Shown here: piece after piece, positions 1 through 7,897 of the stretch
Numbering within the stretch: the stretch's first letter is position 1
How the letters are laid out: each line of letters begins with the position of its first letter
Source: Bdellovibrionales bacterium
GTDB lineage: Bacteria; Bdellovibrionota; Bdellovibrionia; Bdellovibrionales; UBA1609
Length of the DNA: 13,080 nucleotides
Reading direction: 5' to 3'
Assembly (NCBI GenBank): GCA_027451425.1
Contig: DAIDJH010000017.1
Coordinates: 1-13,080, forward strand
The notes under the pieces: model-generated
Told to the model about the DNA's origin: nothing
Database searches by the model: none
What the model saw: only the letters and a program-made list of their open reading frames with translations
Program-made: the position numbers and the translations under genes

Positions 1-542
1 ACCGCAACCCGTGGACCGGATTTGATTTTTCCTTCACGTTCTTCGACATTTTTTCTCGACACGGCTTTTGTCCAGTCTGCCGCAGCTCCCGACAAAAACT
101 CTTGTTTGGACCGCTCGATGAGCCTGCGCGCTTCATCTTTTGCCGCCGCTTCATTTTCACCACGTACAATAGCACCCCATTGCGTGCCGGATTCTCGCAA
201 GTGTAAAACCATGGCTCGCGTATCAACGGCAGTTAGCATGGGCACACCCGCGTTTTGCAACCGACGCCGCCATTCGGAATCACGCGCACTATTTTGCAGG
301 TCGAGACAGATAAACCCGTGAATCCAAATTTTTTTTGATTCCCAAAAGCGATCGGCAACGCCATAGTTACCTTGTTGCGTGGCCGTCAGGACCAAAATCT
401 GGGAGTAATACGACGGATCAGTTGCCATTTCTTCATATCCCGAGTGAGAAGTGTTGAACACCACCTCGCCAGCCCGTGCCGTAGTCCCATGAACTTCCCC
501 GCGAAATGTTAAACCGTTATCCAGAACAAGAAAGCCGTTCAT
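1..542 (-). CDS. carA: Carbamoyl-phosphate synthase small subunit, N-terminal part (truncated by window edge)
   Basis: The small subunit releases ammonia from glutamine for carbamoyl phosphate synthesis, the first step for pyrimidines and arginine. I translated this open-ended frame by hand. It starts MNGFLVLDNGLTFRGEVHG and runs about 180 codons without a stop to base 1. The N-terminal CarA domain is clear: GEVVFNTSHSGYEEMATDPSY (about residues 27-47), then a QQGNYGV segment where the family usually has a P-x-x-GNYG motif, and a DTRAMVLHLRESG segment matching the family DTR-x-L-T-x-x-x-R-E-x-G motif. The glutaminase domain with the catalytic Cys lies beyond the window. Its ATG shares an ATGA overlap (539-542) with the pyrB stop codon, so the two are probably translationally coupled. 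CarA and PyrB catalyse consecutive reactions, which supports the call. The identity is based on family motifs recognised by eye. Confidence 0.93.
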   Translation of the reverse strand, partial: MNGFLVLDNGLTFRGEVHGTTARAGEVVFNTSHSGYEEMATDPSYYSQILVLTATQQGNYGVADRFWESKKIWIHGFICLDLQNSARDSEWRRRLQNAGVPMLTAVDTRAMVLHLRESGTQWGAIVRGENEAAAKDEARRLIERSKQEFLSGAAADWTKAVSRKNVEEREGKIKSGPRVA

Positions 543-1483
543 ATTCGGCCCCCCGCTCGCACAGCTTGCGCAAGCATCCCAGACATGACAGACGCACGGA
601 TGTACACGCCATTTGTAACCTGATCGTGAATCGCACAACGAGAATCGCTTAAAATCTCTTCGCTCAAATCTTCGCCCGCCACGAATGGCCCCGGGTGCAT
701 AATTATAGCCTCGGCACGCAACGGCATGAGATTTTTTTTATCAAGACGAAAGTCGTGTGACTGAATAGTGTGGTCAGCGCCGTGCGCTTTCGCATGCCGC
801 TCCTTTTGCACACGCAGTCCGATGCAAACTGTCGCCCATTCGGCAGCCTCGCGCAAACTGCCAAATTTTTTAGCCTTCGCCCAAGCTTTATCCTCTGGCA
901 CCCATTGTGTCGGAGCTGCAACCGCCACTTCGGCACCCATCATTTCAAATAACGCCAAGCCTGATCGCGCCACACGACTATGCGCCACATCGCCGACGTA
1001 AACAATTCGCTGCCCTTCAACATCCCCTAATTTTTCAACCACCGTCATCGCATCGAGCAGCGCCTGAGTGGGGTGCTCACCTTGACCATCGCCGGCATTG
1101 ATCCACGGGATTTGACTCGCACGCAGCGTTTCAGCCACACGCACATCTCCGCCATGGCGGCACACCAACAGATTCGGCCCCATGGCCAACAAATTCGCCA
1201 GCGTTTCGTGTAAACTTTCGCCTTTTTTAAGACTTGTGGAGTCGTCCGCCGCAAACGTCACCGGTTTGATCCCCACGCGATGGGCGGCAATTTCAAAACT
1301 CGTTCGTGTCCGAGTGGAGGGTTCAAAAAACGCAAGCAGCACGATCGCCGACGGATGCACCTCTAATGATGGACTCGCCGCAAACCCACTTCGCTTAAAA
1401 TGAAATGCCTGTTCGATGATTTTTTGAATTTGTTGCGGCTGAAGATCTCTTACCGAAGCAAGAGCTTGCGGATAGGCGGACAT
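539..1483 (-). CDS. pyrB: Aspartate carbamoyltransferase catalytic subunit
   Basis: PyrB joins carbamoyl phosphate and aspartate to form carbamoyl aspartate in UMP synthesis. With the start at ATG 1483 the protein has 314 residues, normal for the catalytic chain. Visible motifs in order: the carbamoyl-phosphate loop FFEPSTRTRTSFE (52-64), SLKKGES carrying the active-site Ser/Lys loop, HPTQALLDAMTV, GDVAHSRVARS, the aspartate-binding LRVQKER, and HPGPF near the C-terminus. An upstream in-frame TTG (1507) would add eight residues (MFTLDLLL) but lies inside the predicted promoter. The ATG at 1483 is preferred because residues before it do not resemble the family and a sigma-70 promoter ends just upstream. 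No Shine-Dalgarno sequence is visible before either start. The 3' end overlaps carA by four bases. No pyrI regulatory chain is present in the window. Confidence 0.95.
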   Translation of the reverse strand: MSAYPQALASVRDLQPQQIQKIIEQAFHFKRSGFAASPSLEVHPSAIVLLAFFEPSTRTRTSFEIAAHRVGIKPVTFAADDSTSLKKGESLHETLANLLAMGPNLLVCRHGGDVRVAETLRASQIPWINAGDGQGEHPTQALLDAMTVVEKLGDVEGQRIVYVGDVAHSRVARSGLALFEMMGAEVAVAAPTQWVPEDKAWAKAKKFGSLREAAEWATVCIGLRVQKERHAKAHGADHTIQSHDFRLDKKNLMPLRAEAIIMHPGPFVAGEDLSEEILSDSRCAIHDQVTNGVYIRASVMSGMLAQAVRAGGRI

Positions 1484-1492
1484 CAAAAGTAG

Positions 1493-1521
1493 ATCTAACG
1501 TGAACAAGCCAAACCAGTCAA
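1493..1521 (-). promoter_or_regulatory. Predicted sigma-70 promoter of pyrB-carA (possibly leaderless)
   Basis: On the minus strand, TTGACT (1521-1516) and TTAGAT (1498-1493) are separated by exactly 17 bases. The -35 box matches TTGACA at 5/6 positions and the -10 box matches TATAAT at 4/6. The expected start point (about 1486-1483) falls at or within three bases of the pyrB ATG, so the transcript may have almost no leader. This would separate pyrB-carA from the upstream lepA-lepB series. Inferred from sequence only. Confidence 0.5.
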
Positions 1522-1556
1522 TCTATTCGGCTATCCGACGGGCTAACGCAGTAAAT

Positions 1557-2120
1557 CTAAAAATCAATTTGAACCAGATTGAGCGCCACCTTCGGTGACG
1601 TCATCAATCGCGACAGCCGAGCCTCTGAATTTGGCAACTGTGAGGCTGGGAATGCGGAATCGCGCGCAAGCCTGGGGTCAACACCATTGTACAGATTAAT
1701 CGCACGTTGCAAGTGCGCTTGCGCATGGCCACCAACGATAATCCCCGAGACCCACGGGATCAAAAATGAAAGCCAAAACACTCCGTCATTGTAAGTATTG
1801 TTGGCCGAGCTGACGATGCCGTACGTGAGCGCAAGCCCAAGCGCTCCCCAATTGAGATACGGAAACCACGTGATCAAATCTTGATATTGGTTATATTCAT
1901 ATTGCGCATTCGGATTTGTGGCAAACGTGTCGCCAAAATCGTACCGCGCCAACCAAAAAGAGCTATCGATTTCTTTACCATTCGCGATGTACGCCCCATG
2001 TGTGGAGCTAAAAAATATTCTCGGAGAACTGTCGTTCGGCATTGAATAGCTCTGTGCAAAAGCCGATATCGGCGCCAACCCAATTGCCAAAACTAAAATT
2101 GTCGAAATTGCTTTACTCAT
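1557..2120 (-). CDS. Hypothetical secreted or membrane protein with signal peptide
   Basis: I do not recognise this 187-residue protein. It has a convincing signal peptide: MSK, then a hydrophobic stretch (about 5-20), then AFA before Gln23, a good signal peptidase I site. The mature part starts with a polar Tyr/Asn/Ser-rich region. Two hydrophobic segments follow (about 87-106 and 114-131) that could be membrane helices, separated by a short NNTYND loop. After them comes a polar tail starting GGHAQAHLQRAINLYN. A GAGGT ribosome binding site sits five bases before the ATG. The gene lies 38 bases after the third signal peptidase gene, in the same direction, so it may be the last gene of that operon. 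The pyrB promoter starts just after it. It could be an envelope protein of restricted taxonomic range; no function is assigned. Confidence 0.75.
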   Translation of the reverse strand: MSKAISTILVLAIGLAPISAFAQSYSMPNDSSPRIFFSSTHGAYIANGKEIDSSFWLARYDFGDTFATNPNAQYEYNQYQDLITWFPYLNWGALGLALTYGIVSSANNTYNDGVFWLSFLIPWVSGIIVGGHAQAHLQRAINLYNGVDPRLARDSAFPASQLPNSEARLSRLMTSPKVALNLVQIDF

Positions 2121-2158
2121 TTTTACCTCAAACCATGCCGCCGATCAGAGTACCACCG

Positions 2159-2881
2159 TCACCGCGCCCTAAGCAACATGCGATGCCGGCGCAAGTGCGA
2201 TTCATATCCGCCTTGTTCACGCGGCCGCCACGCAAACGATAAACCGATCAGAAAAATACGCGCCTCAATCGCGCGATCGGGAATTGCCCCCCAGTGCCGT
2301 GAATCTTCACTAAAATCGCGATCATCGCTGAGAGCAAAAAAACTGTGCGGCGGCACAACATAGGGGCCAAAATCAGGCGTTGGTTCATTTGAAATTAAAA
2401 TTGTATAGCCCGGTTCGCCCGGGCTTTTCTCATTGAGCGCCACCACGTGCGCCTGAGCGCGAATCACCGATGAAATGTGTGCACGGCTGAGCGAGTAGTT
2501 CGCCACACGCCCGTTCACGATTAATCGTTGCTGGCGAATTTCAATTCGATCCCCGCCAATCCCCACCACGCGTTTCACGCACAGCCTAGCGCCGTCAGAA
2601 GCGGGGCAATGAAAAACAACAAGCTCCGACCGATAAGGCGTCGTCTGACCGTAATGAATTCCTGTTAGCGGAACTGTAATGCCGTAAGGCAACTTGTAGC
2701 CAACGAGAAAGTCACCCATGCGAAGAGAAGGCTCCATGGTGAGATCAGTCATTCGGTAAGTTGATATGACAAACGATCTCAGTACAAAAGCGAACAAGAC
2801 GGCGAGTAGCAACGCTTCGGCATATTCGCGAAGCAAGTGCAGTACCGAATCGCGCAATTCCCTGCCAAAATCACGAAACAT
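2159..2881 (-). CDS. lepB: Divergent signal peptidase I family protein with Thr at the nucleophile position
   Basis: A 240-residue S26-family protein, third in a row of three lepB-like genes. One N-terminal membrane helix (about 21-37) is followed by the box B region. Aligned by eye with its neighbours (IPSGSMIPTLL, IPSPSMLPTLL), this protein reads TDLTMEPSL at 45-53. Thr48 (codon ACC) therefore replaces the catalytic Ser, and about five extra residues (STYRM) precede the motif. The general-base Lys is kept (Lys103 in VKRVVGIGGDR). Box E is altered: SDDRDFSEDSRHWG (185-198) where the family has GDNRDxSxDSRYWG. The rest of the fold, including the VVF strand and VPP-x-x-FFAL, is kept, so the gene is not decayed. 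It may be a Thr-dependent peptidase, an inactive paralogue, or a protein with another substrate. A GGGAG site lies upstream of the ATG, and the gap to the previous gene is 16 bases. Confidence 0.88.
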   Translation of the reverse strand: MFRDFGRELRDSVLHLLREYAEALLLAVLFAFVLRSFVISTYRMTDLTMEPSLRMGDFLVGYKLPYGITVPLTGIHYGQTTPYRSELVVFHCPASDGARLCVKRVVGIGGDRIEIRQQRLIVNGRVANYSLSRAHISSVIRAQAHVVALNEKSPGEPGYTILISNEPTPDFGPYVVPPHSFFALSDDRDFSEDSRHWGAIPDRAIEARIFLIGLSFAWRPREQGGYESHLRRHRMLLRAR

Positions 2882-2897
2882 AGGAGCCCGTCTCCCG

Positions 2898-3632
2898 TCA
2901 CTCTATTTGATGAATCAACCCGTGCCAACGAATGTACCGCGGATCACACAAAAAATCGACTTGCGACAACGTCACTGAACATCCCATCCATACCCATGTC
3001 GCTTGACCAATTAAATTTTTTAGTGGGAACTCTCCCCAATACCGGCTGTCGCGCGAACGGTCGCGGTTATCACCCATCACAAAAAGTTCCCCTGCCGGCA
3101 CAACAATTTCCGATTGAGGGTAGTGATAATCGCCTCGCTCGAGGATCTCCCAATGATTGTGCGCGCCCAATTGTTCACGAAACGCCCGAAGATTCGCCGG
3201 TGGCTCTTCAAGTTCGGCGGGCGTCCAACCACTTGGGAGCGCCACCTCTTTATCAACGACCGGCTGGCCGTTGATTTTAAGTTCGCCTGATTCAGTGTAT
3301 TCAACGCGATCGCCCGGCAAACCCACCACGCGTTTGATGAGGTAGTAGTCGTCTTGATCGACGGAGCGAAACACGACGACATCGCCACGCTTGGGCACGT
3401 TTGGCCCGACCAACCATTTTTTGGTGAACGGCACCCGTAACCCATAAGCGAATTTTTTGACAATGATATGGTCGTTCACGAGAAGCGTCGGAATCATGCT
3501 CCCTGAGGGAATGACAAACGGCTCAAACAACATCCAGCGAAAAAATAGGTATGCTAAAATAGCCAAACCAAAAAGTGCGAGGCTACCGCCGAAACTTGCA
3601 CGTCGATCTCGTAATGTCTTTTGTTCGCTCAC
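2898..3632 (-). CDS. lepB: Signal peptidase I
   Basis: This 244-residue inner-membrane protease removes signal peptides from exported proteins on the periplasmic side. There is one membrane helix (about 16-36). The catalytic motif IPSGSMIPTLL has Ser45 as nucleophile, and IKRVVGLPGDRVEY has Lys100 as general base. Box E is intact (GDNRDRSRDSRYWGEFP). A proline- and charge-rich insert (about 130-180, with TPAELEEPPANLRAFREQLG) lies before box E. The start is GTG at 3632, only three bases after the stop of the previous lepB, so translation is probably coupled. A GGA sits about ten bases upstream. All key residues are present, so this copy should be active. Confidence 0.95.
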   Translation of the reverse strand: MSEQKTLRDRRASFGGSLALFGLAILAYLFFRWMLFEPFVIPSGSMIPTLLVNDHIIVKKFAYGLRVPFTKKWLVGPNVPKRGDVVVFRSVDQDDYYLIKRVVGLPGDRVEYTESGELKINGQPVVDKEVALPSGWTPAELEEPPANLRAFREQLGAHNHWEILERGDYHYPQSEIVVPAGELFVMGDNRDRSRDSRYWGEFPLKNLIGQATWVWMGCSVTLSQVDFLCDPRYIRWHGLIHQIE

Positions 3633-3635
3633 AAG

Positions 3636-4394
3636 CTATTCCATAACGGGGTGAAAAAACCGTCGCCAACGGATTGTCGCCGGATTGCAAATAAACGTCA
3701 CAACCGGCAACGTCGTCTCACAACTGAGCCACACGAACATCGCTCGACCAACCAGATAATCGCGTGGCACGAATTTTTGAGTGCGCCAGTAGCGACTGTC
3801 ATTTGAATTGTCACGATTGTCACCCATGACAAAATAGCTATTGGGCGGGACTGTCACCGGACCAAAAATCGAATCGGTCTTGCCTTTTTTCAGTAGGACT
3901 GAAAACGATTGGTGATCTAACGTCTCTGCAAACTCGTCATATTTCGAAAGCGCGTCGGACCCATCACCGGGAAAATCCGCATCGCGAAGCCATGCAAAAT
4001 CGCTTTTCTGCACAGGCCCTGGAATTTCATTTTTGATCAGCTCGTCGTTGATATAAAGGTTACCGTTTTCGTAATAAATTTTGTCACCCGGCACACCCAC
4101 GATGCGTTTGATATAAAAAATCGACGGGTCATCGGGGTAACGGAATACCACAACCTCGCCCCGCTTCGGGTCGGCGAATTTCACCAACCAATGGTCGGTG
4201 AACGGTAGTCGCAAACCGTAAATGAATTTATTTACAAAAATATGATCGTGCACAAGAAGCGTCGGTAGCATGCTGGGCGAGGGGATAACGTAAGCCTCCA
4301 TAAACGCCCAGCGGATCGTGAGCGCGATAAGAATCGCCACTAAAAACGAGCCCGCTCCCTCGGTCCAAAACTGTTTAGAGAAAAGTTTTTTCAT
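3636..4394 (-). CDS. lepB: Signal peptidase I
   Basis: First of three tandem signal peptidase genes, 252 residues. A membrane helix at about 15-33 is followed by IPSPSMLPTLLVHDH, with Ser41 as nucleophile; Pro replaces the more usual Gly just before the Ser. IKRIVGVPGDK carries the general-base Lys96, and GDNRDNSNDSRYWR is box E. A spacer with charged residues (about 140-180) precedes box E. The gene follows lepA by 24 bases; lepA-lepB is also the order in enterobacteria, which supports the identity. The ribosome binding site is weak. Together with the next gene it gives the cell two apparently complete signal peptidases; they share the same layout and probably arose by duplication. Confidence 0.95.
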   Translation of the reverse strand: MKKLFSKQFWTEGAGSFLVAILIALTIRWAFMEAYVIPSPSMLPTLLVHDHIFVNKFIYGLRLPFTDHWLVKFADPKRGEVVVFRYPDDPSIFYIKRIVGVPGDKIYYENGNLYINDELIKNEIPGPVQKSDFAWLRDADFPGDGSDALSKYDEFAETLDHQSFSVLLKKGKTDSIFGPVTVPPNSYFVMGDNRDNSNDSRYWRTQKFVPRDYLVGRAMFVWLSCETTLPVVTFICNPATIRWRRFFHPVME

Positions 4395-4418
4395 CGCTTT
4401 GTCAGCTTCACGAGAACG

Positions 4419-6230
4419 CTAATCTTCAACTTTCAAAATCGCCAAAAACGCTTCTTGCGGAACTTCAACCGTCCCCACCTGCTTCATGCGCTTTTTGCCT
4501 TCTTTTTGCTTTTCAAGAAGCTTGCGCTTTCTAGATATATCACCGCCATAACATTTTGCTGTCACGTCTTTTCGTAATGCACCGAGGGTTTCGCGTGCAA
4601 CAATTTTGCCGCCGATCGCCGCTTGAATGGCAACCTGAAACTGCTGCCTTGGTATCAACTCTTTGAGTTTTTCACAAAGCTGCCGCCCTTTGCGCTCGGC
4701 CTGAGTGCGGTGAACAATGATCGAGAGCGCGTCCACCGGTTCGTTGTTGAGGAGAATATCCATTTTCACAAGCTCGGACGGATCGAAACCGATAAGCTCA
4801 TACTCCATCGATGCGTAGCCCTTTGAAATCGATTTGAGCTTGTCATAAAAATCCATCACAATTTCGTTGAGCGGAATCTTGTATTCGATGATAACTTTTT
4901 TGTCAGTGATATACTCCATTTTGATTTGCGTGCCCCGCTTCGTTTCGCACAACTTGAGCAGTCCGCCAATAAATTCAGTCGGAGTGTGAATCGTCACTTT
5001 TACTATCGGCTCTTCGAGATGTTCAATTTGGGATGCATCCGGCAAATCGGCCGGGTTTTCGAGTCGCATCTCATGCCCATCCGTCGTGAACACTTTGTAA
5101 ACAACCGACGGTGCCGTAGAAATCAGATTCAAATTGAATTCGCGCTCGAGCCGTTCCTGCACCACTTCCATATGGAGCAATCCTAAAAATCCACAGCGGT
5201 AGCCAAAACCAAGCGCATTGGATTTTTCAGGCTCAAAAGATAAACTTGAATCATTGAGGGCTAGTTTTTGTAAAGCTTCTTTGAACGCTTCAAAGTCCGA
5301 AGTGTCGACTGGAAAAATTCCCGAAAACACCATCGGCTGAATGCGCTTAAACCCCGCGAGCGGTTCCGTCGCCTGTTCGTACTTCACCGATTTTACATGC
5401 GTCACGGTGTCACCAACGCGCACATCGCGGATGTCTTTAATTCCGCAAATAACAAAACCCACTTCGCCAGCATCCAGTTGGTCGAGTTGAACGGCATGCG
5501 GAGTAAAAACGCCGAGCCGCAAGACCTCGTATTCTTTACCGGTGTCCATAAACCGCACGCGGTCGCCCTTGCCGATCGTACCGTCGACCACACGACAAAG
5601 CACAACCACTCCCTGATACGAATCGAACCATGAATCGAAAACAAGCGCGCGCAGGGCTTTGGCTCGATCGGCCGTCGGCGGAGGGATACGCTCGATAACC
5701 GCCTCAAGAATATCGTTGATGCCGATGCGCTCTTTCGCCGATGCGAGGATGGCGTCTTTGGCATCAAGGCCAATTGCGTCTTCGATTTGTTTTTTAACTC
5801 CTTCAGGATCGGCCGATGGTAAATCTATTTTATTGATGACAATTTGAATGGCGAGATCGTTTTCAAGCGCGAGATACACGTTGGCGAGCGTCTGCGCCTC
5901 AACCCCTTGAGCCGCATCGACGACAAGGAGCGCGCCTTCGCATGCCGCAAGGGAGCGCGAAACTTCATAAGCAAAATCCACATGCCCGGGAGTATCGATC
6001 AAATTGAGTTGATAGGTTTTGCCGTTTTTTGCATTGTAATTAAGGCGCACCGTCTGCGCTTTGATCGTAATCCCGCGTTCACGTTCAAGATCCATATTGT
6101 CGAGAAATTGCTCTTTTTTTTCACGCTCAGAAATCGCGCCCGTTTGTAAAAGAAGTCCATCGGCAAGCGTCGACTTACCGTGGTCGATATGGGCGATAAT
6201 AGAGAAATTTCGAATTAGTTCGGGTTGCAT
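4419..6230 (-). CDS. lepA: Elongation factor 4 (LepA), ribosome-associated GTPase
   Basis: LepA is a translational GTPase related to EF-G that acts on ribosomes and influences initiation or elongation under stress. At 603 residues it has the usual length. The GTPase motifs are intact: AHIDHGKST (13-21), RERGITI (50-56, switch I), DTPGH (79-83), NKID (133-136) and SAKERIGI. The distinctive LepA C-terminal domain is present, ending [25 protein letters not shown]. The ATG at 6230 places the P-loop at the usual distance. GAG close to the start is the only Shine-Dalgarno-like sequence. The gene lies 48 bases after metK and just before the lepB array, so it probably shares a transcript with both. 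Confidence 0.98.
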   Translation of the reverse strand: MQPELIRNFSIIAHIDHGKSTLADGLLLQTGAISEREKKEQFLDNMDLERERGITIKAQTVRLNYNAKNGKTYQLNLIDTPGHVDFAYEVSRSLAACEGALLVVDAAQGVEAQTLANVYLALENDLAIQIVINKIDLPSADPEGVKKQIEDAIGLDAKDAILASAKERIGINDILEAVIERIPPPTADRAKALRALVFDSWFDSYQGVVVLCRVVDGTIGKGDRVRFMDTGKEYEVLRLGVFTPHAVQLDQLDAGEVGFVICGIKDIRDVRVGDTVTHVKSVKYEQATEPLAGFKRIQPMVFSGIFPVDTSDFEAFKEALQKLALNDSSLSFEPEKSNALGFGYRCGFLGLLHMEVVQERLEREFNLNLISTAPSVVYKVFTTDGHEMRLENPADLPDASQIEHLEEPIVKVTIHTPTEFIGGLLKLCETKRGTQIKMEYITDKKVIIEYKIPLNEIVMDFYDKLKSISKGYASMEYELIGFDPSELVKMDILLNNEPVDALSIIVHRTQAERKGRQLCEKLKELIPRQQFQVAIQAAIGGKIVARETLGALRKDVTAKCYGGDISRKRKLLEKQKEGKKRMKQVGTVEVPQEAFLAILKVED

Positions 6231-6255
6231 CCGCTCAGTCTAACAGGCTTTCTAC

Positions 6256-6280
6256 GGCTCTAGAACGCATTTCTAGGGCT
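6256..6280. repeat. Inverted repeat between metK and lepA
   Basis: CTAGAA (6260-6265) and TTCTAG (6271-6276) form a perfect six-base inverted repeat around a five-base loop. Flanking bases extend it to ten pairs if G-U pairs are allowed in plus-strand RNA. In the minus-strand transcript (the sense of metK and lepA) two of these extra pairs become mismatches. It overlaps the metK stop codon and is not followed by a run of T, so it does not look like an intrinsic terminator. It could slow 3' decay of the metK message or be chance. Confidence 0.35.
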
Positions 6281-7433
6281 ATTTCAACATCGACTTAAGA
6301 GCTTCGACCTTGTCGGTGCGCTCCCAAGTAAATTCAGGCTCCGAGCGGCCGAAGTGACCGTAGGCCGCCGTTTTTCGATAGCGCGGTTTCAGAAGATCAA
6401 ATTGGCGGATGATATTGGCGGGCTTCAAACTCCAAATTTCACGAACTGCCGTCTGCAATTTCGCCAAATCCACTTTAGCTGTGCCATAGTCATTGATCAT
6501 AACGCTCACCGGATCCGCTACGCCGATTGCGTAGGCCAACTGAATCAGACAGCGATCGGCAAAACCACTAGCCACAATATTCTTGGCAATGTGGCGAGCC
6601 GCATATGCCGCCGACCGATCCACCTTTGACGGATCTTTACCCGAAAAGGCCCCCCCGCCGTGTGCGCCGTGGCCACCGTAGGTATCAACGATAATTTTTC
6701 GCCCCGTGAGCCCGCAATCCCCGTGGGGACCACCAATCACAAAACGCCCCGTTGGATTGATATGAAATTGCGTGCGCGAATCGATTAAATTTTTCGGTAT
6801 GACTTTCACAATCAGCTCTTCGGTAACGAATGCCGCGATCTCATCTTGGCTCACATCAGGCGAGTGCTGCGTGGATAACACAACCGTATCCACACGCTTA
6901 AATTTGCCATCAACGTATTCAACCGTGACCTGGCTTTTGGCATCAGGCCTTAACCAATTGACCTTGCCGCTTTTGCGAAGCGCCGCGAGTTCTCTCACAA
7001 GTTTATGCGAGAGATCAATGCTCAAGGGCATGCATTCAGGAGTTTCATTGATCGCATAGCCAAACATGAGACCCTGATCGCCCGCACCTTGCTCTTTGCT
7101 GCTGTCATCATCAATGCCTCTGGCGATGTCGGGGCTTTGCTGGCCGAGCGCGGTGAAAACCGCGCAGTGCTGATAATCGAAGCCTTTGTCGACGCTATCA
7201 TAGCCAATCTCTTCAATGGTTTTTCGCGCAATTTTCTGGTGATCAACTTGAACGCGCGAAGTGACCTCGCCGGCGATCACCACGAACCCTGTTGAAATTA
7301 ATGTCTCGCACGCTACCCGGCTTTTCGGATCACCGGACAAATGGGCATCGAGAATGGCGTCGCTAATTTGATCTGCGACCTTATCAGGATGGCCTTCAGA
7401 TACAGATTCACTTGTAAATAGATAGTTTTTCAT
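6279..7433 (-). CDS. metK: S-adenosylmethionine synthetase
   Basis: MetK makes S-adenosylmethionine from ATP and methionine in the cytoplasm. Starting at ATG 7433 the protein has 384 residues, the standard length. It opens [22 protein letters not shown] with the family N-terminal signature. The hexapeptide-type motif [12 protein letters not shown], the [17 protein letters not shown] segment and the glycine-rich loop [19 protein letters not shown] are all present. In-frame TTG/ATG codons upstream (7466, 7463) would add eleven residues unlike any MetK, so they are not preferred. The only Shine-Dalgarno-like sequence is GGGGA seven bases before the ATG, and it lies within a predicted hairpin. 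The gene sits 65 bases after hpf and 48 bases before lepA, in the same direction. Confidence 0.97.
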   Translation of the reverse strand: MKNYLFTSESVSEGHPDKVADQISDAILDAHLSGDPKSRVACETLISTGFVVIAGEVTSRVQVDHQKIARKTIEEIGYDSVDKGFDYQHCAVFTALGQQSPDIARGIDDDSSKEQGAGDQGLMFGYAINETPECMPLSIDLSHKLVRELAALRKSGKVNWLRPDAKSQVTVEYVDGKFKRVDTVVLSTQHSPDVSQDEIAAFVTEELIVKVIPKNLIDSRTQFHINPTGRFVIGGPHGDCGLTGRKIIVDTYGGHGAHGGGAFSGKDPSKVDRSAAYAARHIAKNIVASGFADRCLIQLAYAIGVADPVSVMINDYGTAKVDLAKLQTAVREIWSLKPANIIRQFDLLKPRYRKTAAYGHFGRSEPEFTWERTDKVEALKSMLK

Positions 7434-7437
7434 CGCC

Positions 7438-7478
7438 TGGTCCCCGCGTTTACTGTCTCGCATCAATACCGAGGACCA
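7438..7478 (-). promoter_or_regulatory. Predicted hairpin masking the metK ribosome binding site
   Basis: In the minus-strand RNA, TGGTCCTCG (7478-7470) can pair with CGGGGACCA (7446-7438). All nine positions pair, with one G-U, around a 23-base loop. The 3' arm contains GGGGA, the best Shine-Dalgarno candidate for metK, and ends four bases before the ATG. Folding would hide that site. metK is a common target of SAM-sensing riboswitches in several phyla, but I could not match the conserved bases of a named SAM class, so a regulatory role is only inferred. Confidence 0.4.
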
Positions 7479-7498
7479 AGCCTATCGTCAATCTTGAA

Positions 7499-7870
7499 TT
7501 AGGAGGCTGAACGGCTCGTACGGGCGTTGGCCAGCTCCCACAACTGCTCGTCTAAAAATCCAGCCGAAGAGTTCTCGTAGGAGTGATGGTGCTTTAGTTT
7601 GTCCTTTTCGCGCTCCATTTGGCGCTCGATGCGTTTCACGCACATATCAAGTGATACGTAAAAACTGTCGGAGCGAAAATGCGCCCGAAATTCACCATTC
7701 AGACCGTGAATGTAAACTTCAGCACAACAGTTGTGCCGCTCCTCACTAAAGGTGACGTGAACCGTCGCCGGCTTGACCGCGTACCGTTCAACCTTGTCGA
7801 AACGTGATTGAACGTAATCAACAAGAGCCTGGGAGTAATCAATTGTTTTGAACTTGATGTCGTAGGTCAT
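7499..7870 (-). CDS. hpf: Ribosome hibernation promoting factor (short-type HPF/YfiA family)
   Basis: HPF binds the small ribosomal subunit in starved or stationary cells, blocking mRNA/tRNA sites and favouring stored ribosomes. The 123-residue protein aligns by eye along the short-form family: an N-terminal strand and helix (SQALVDYVQSRFDKVERY), strands with VHVTF and AEVYIHG, then SFYVSLDMCVKRIERQMEREKDKLKHH, matching the conserved basic C-terminal helix. About 25 extra residues follow (ENSSAGFLDEQLWELANARTSRSAS). They are too short to be the dimerisation domain of long HPF. A strong AGGAGG (7884-7879) sits eight bases before the ATG. The place of hpf downstream of rpoN is conserved in many proteobacteria. 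Confidence 0.93.
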   Translation of the reverse strand: MTYDIKFKTIDYSQALVDYVQSRFDKVERYAVKPATVHVTFSEERHNCCAEVYIHGLNGEFRAHFRSDSFYVSLDMCVKRIERQMEREKDKLKHHHSYENSSAGFLDEQLWELANARTSRSAS

Positions 7871-7897
7871 CTTGCAATCCTCCTTTTTTCTTTTCCC

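Noticed and set aside
22..321. 99-codon plus-strand frame at the left edge
   Set aside because: The minus strand encodes the N-terminal part of CarA with clear family motifs, so this frame is a shadow.
1484..1507. TTG at 1507 as the pyrB start
   Set aside because: The eight added residues do not resemble PyrB, and the region overlaps the predicted -10 box; ATG 1483 fits better.
2837..3274. 145-codon plus-strand frame opposite two lepB genes
   Set aside because: It spans the boundary between two clear signal peptidase genes, has no ribosome binding site and resembles no family.
6256..6280. metK-lepA inverted repeat as an intrinsic terminator
   Set aside because: In the coding-strand RNA the outer stem is interrupted and there is no run of U after it; it is listed only as a repeat.
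7463..7491. Possible metK promoter: TTGACG (7491-7486) and TATTGA (7468-7463), 17 bases apart
   Set aside because: Spacing is right but the -10 box matches at only three positions and lacks a T at its end, so I do not call it a promoter.
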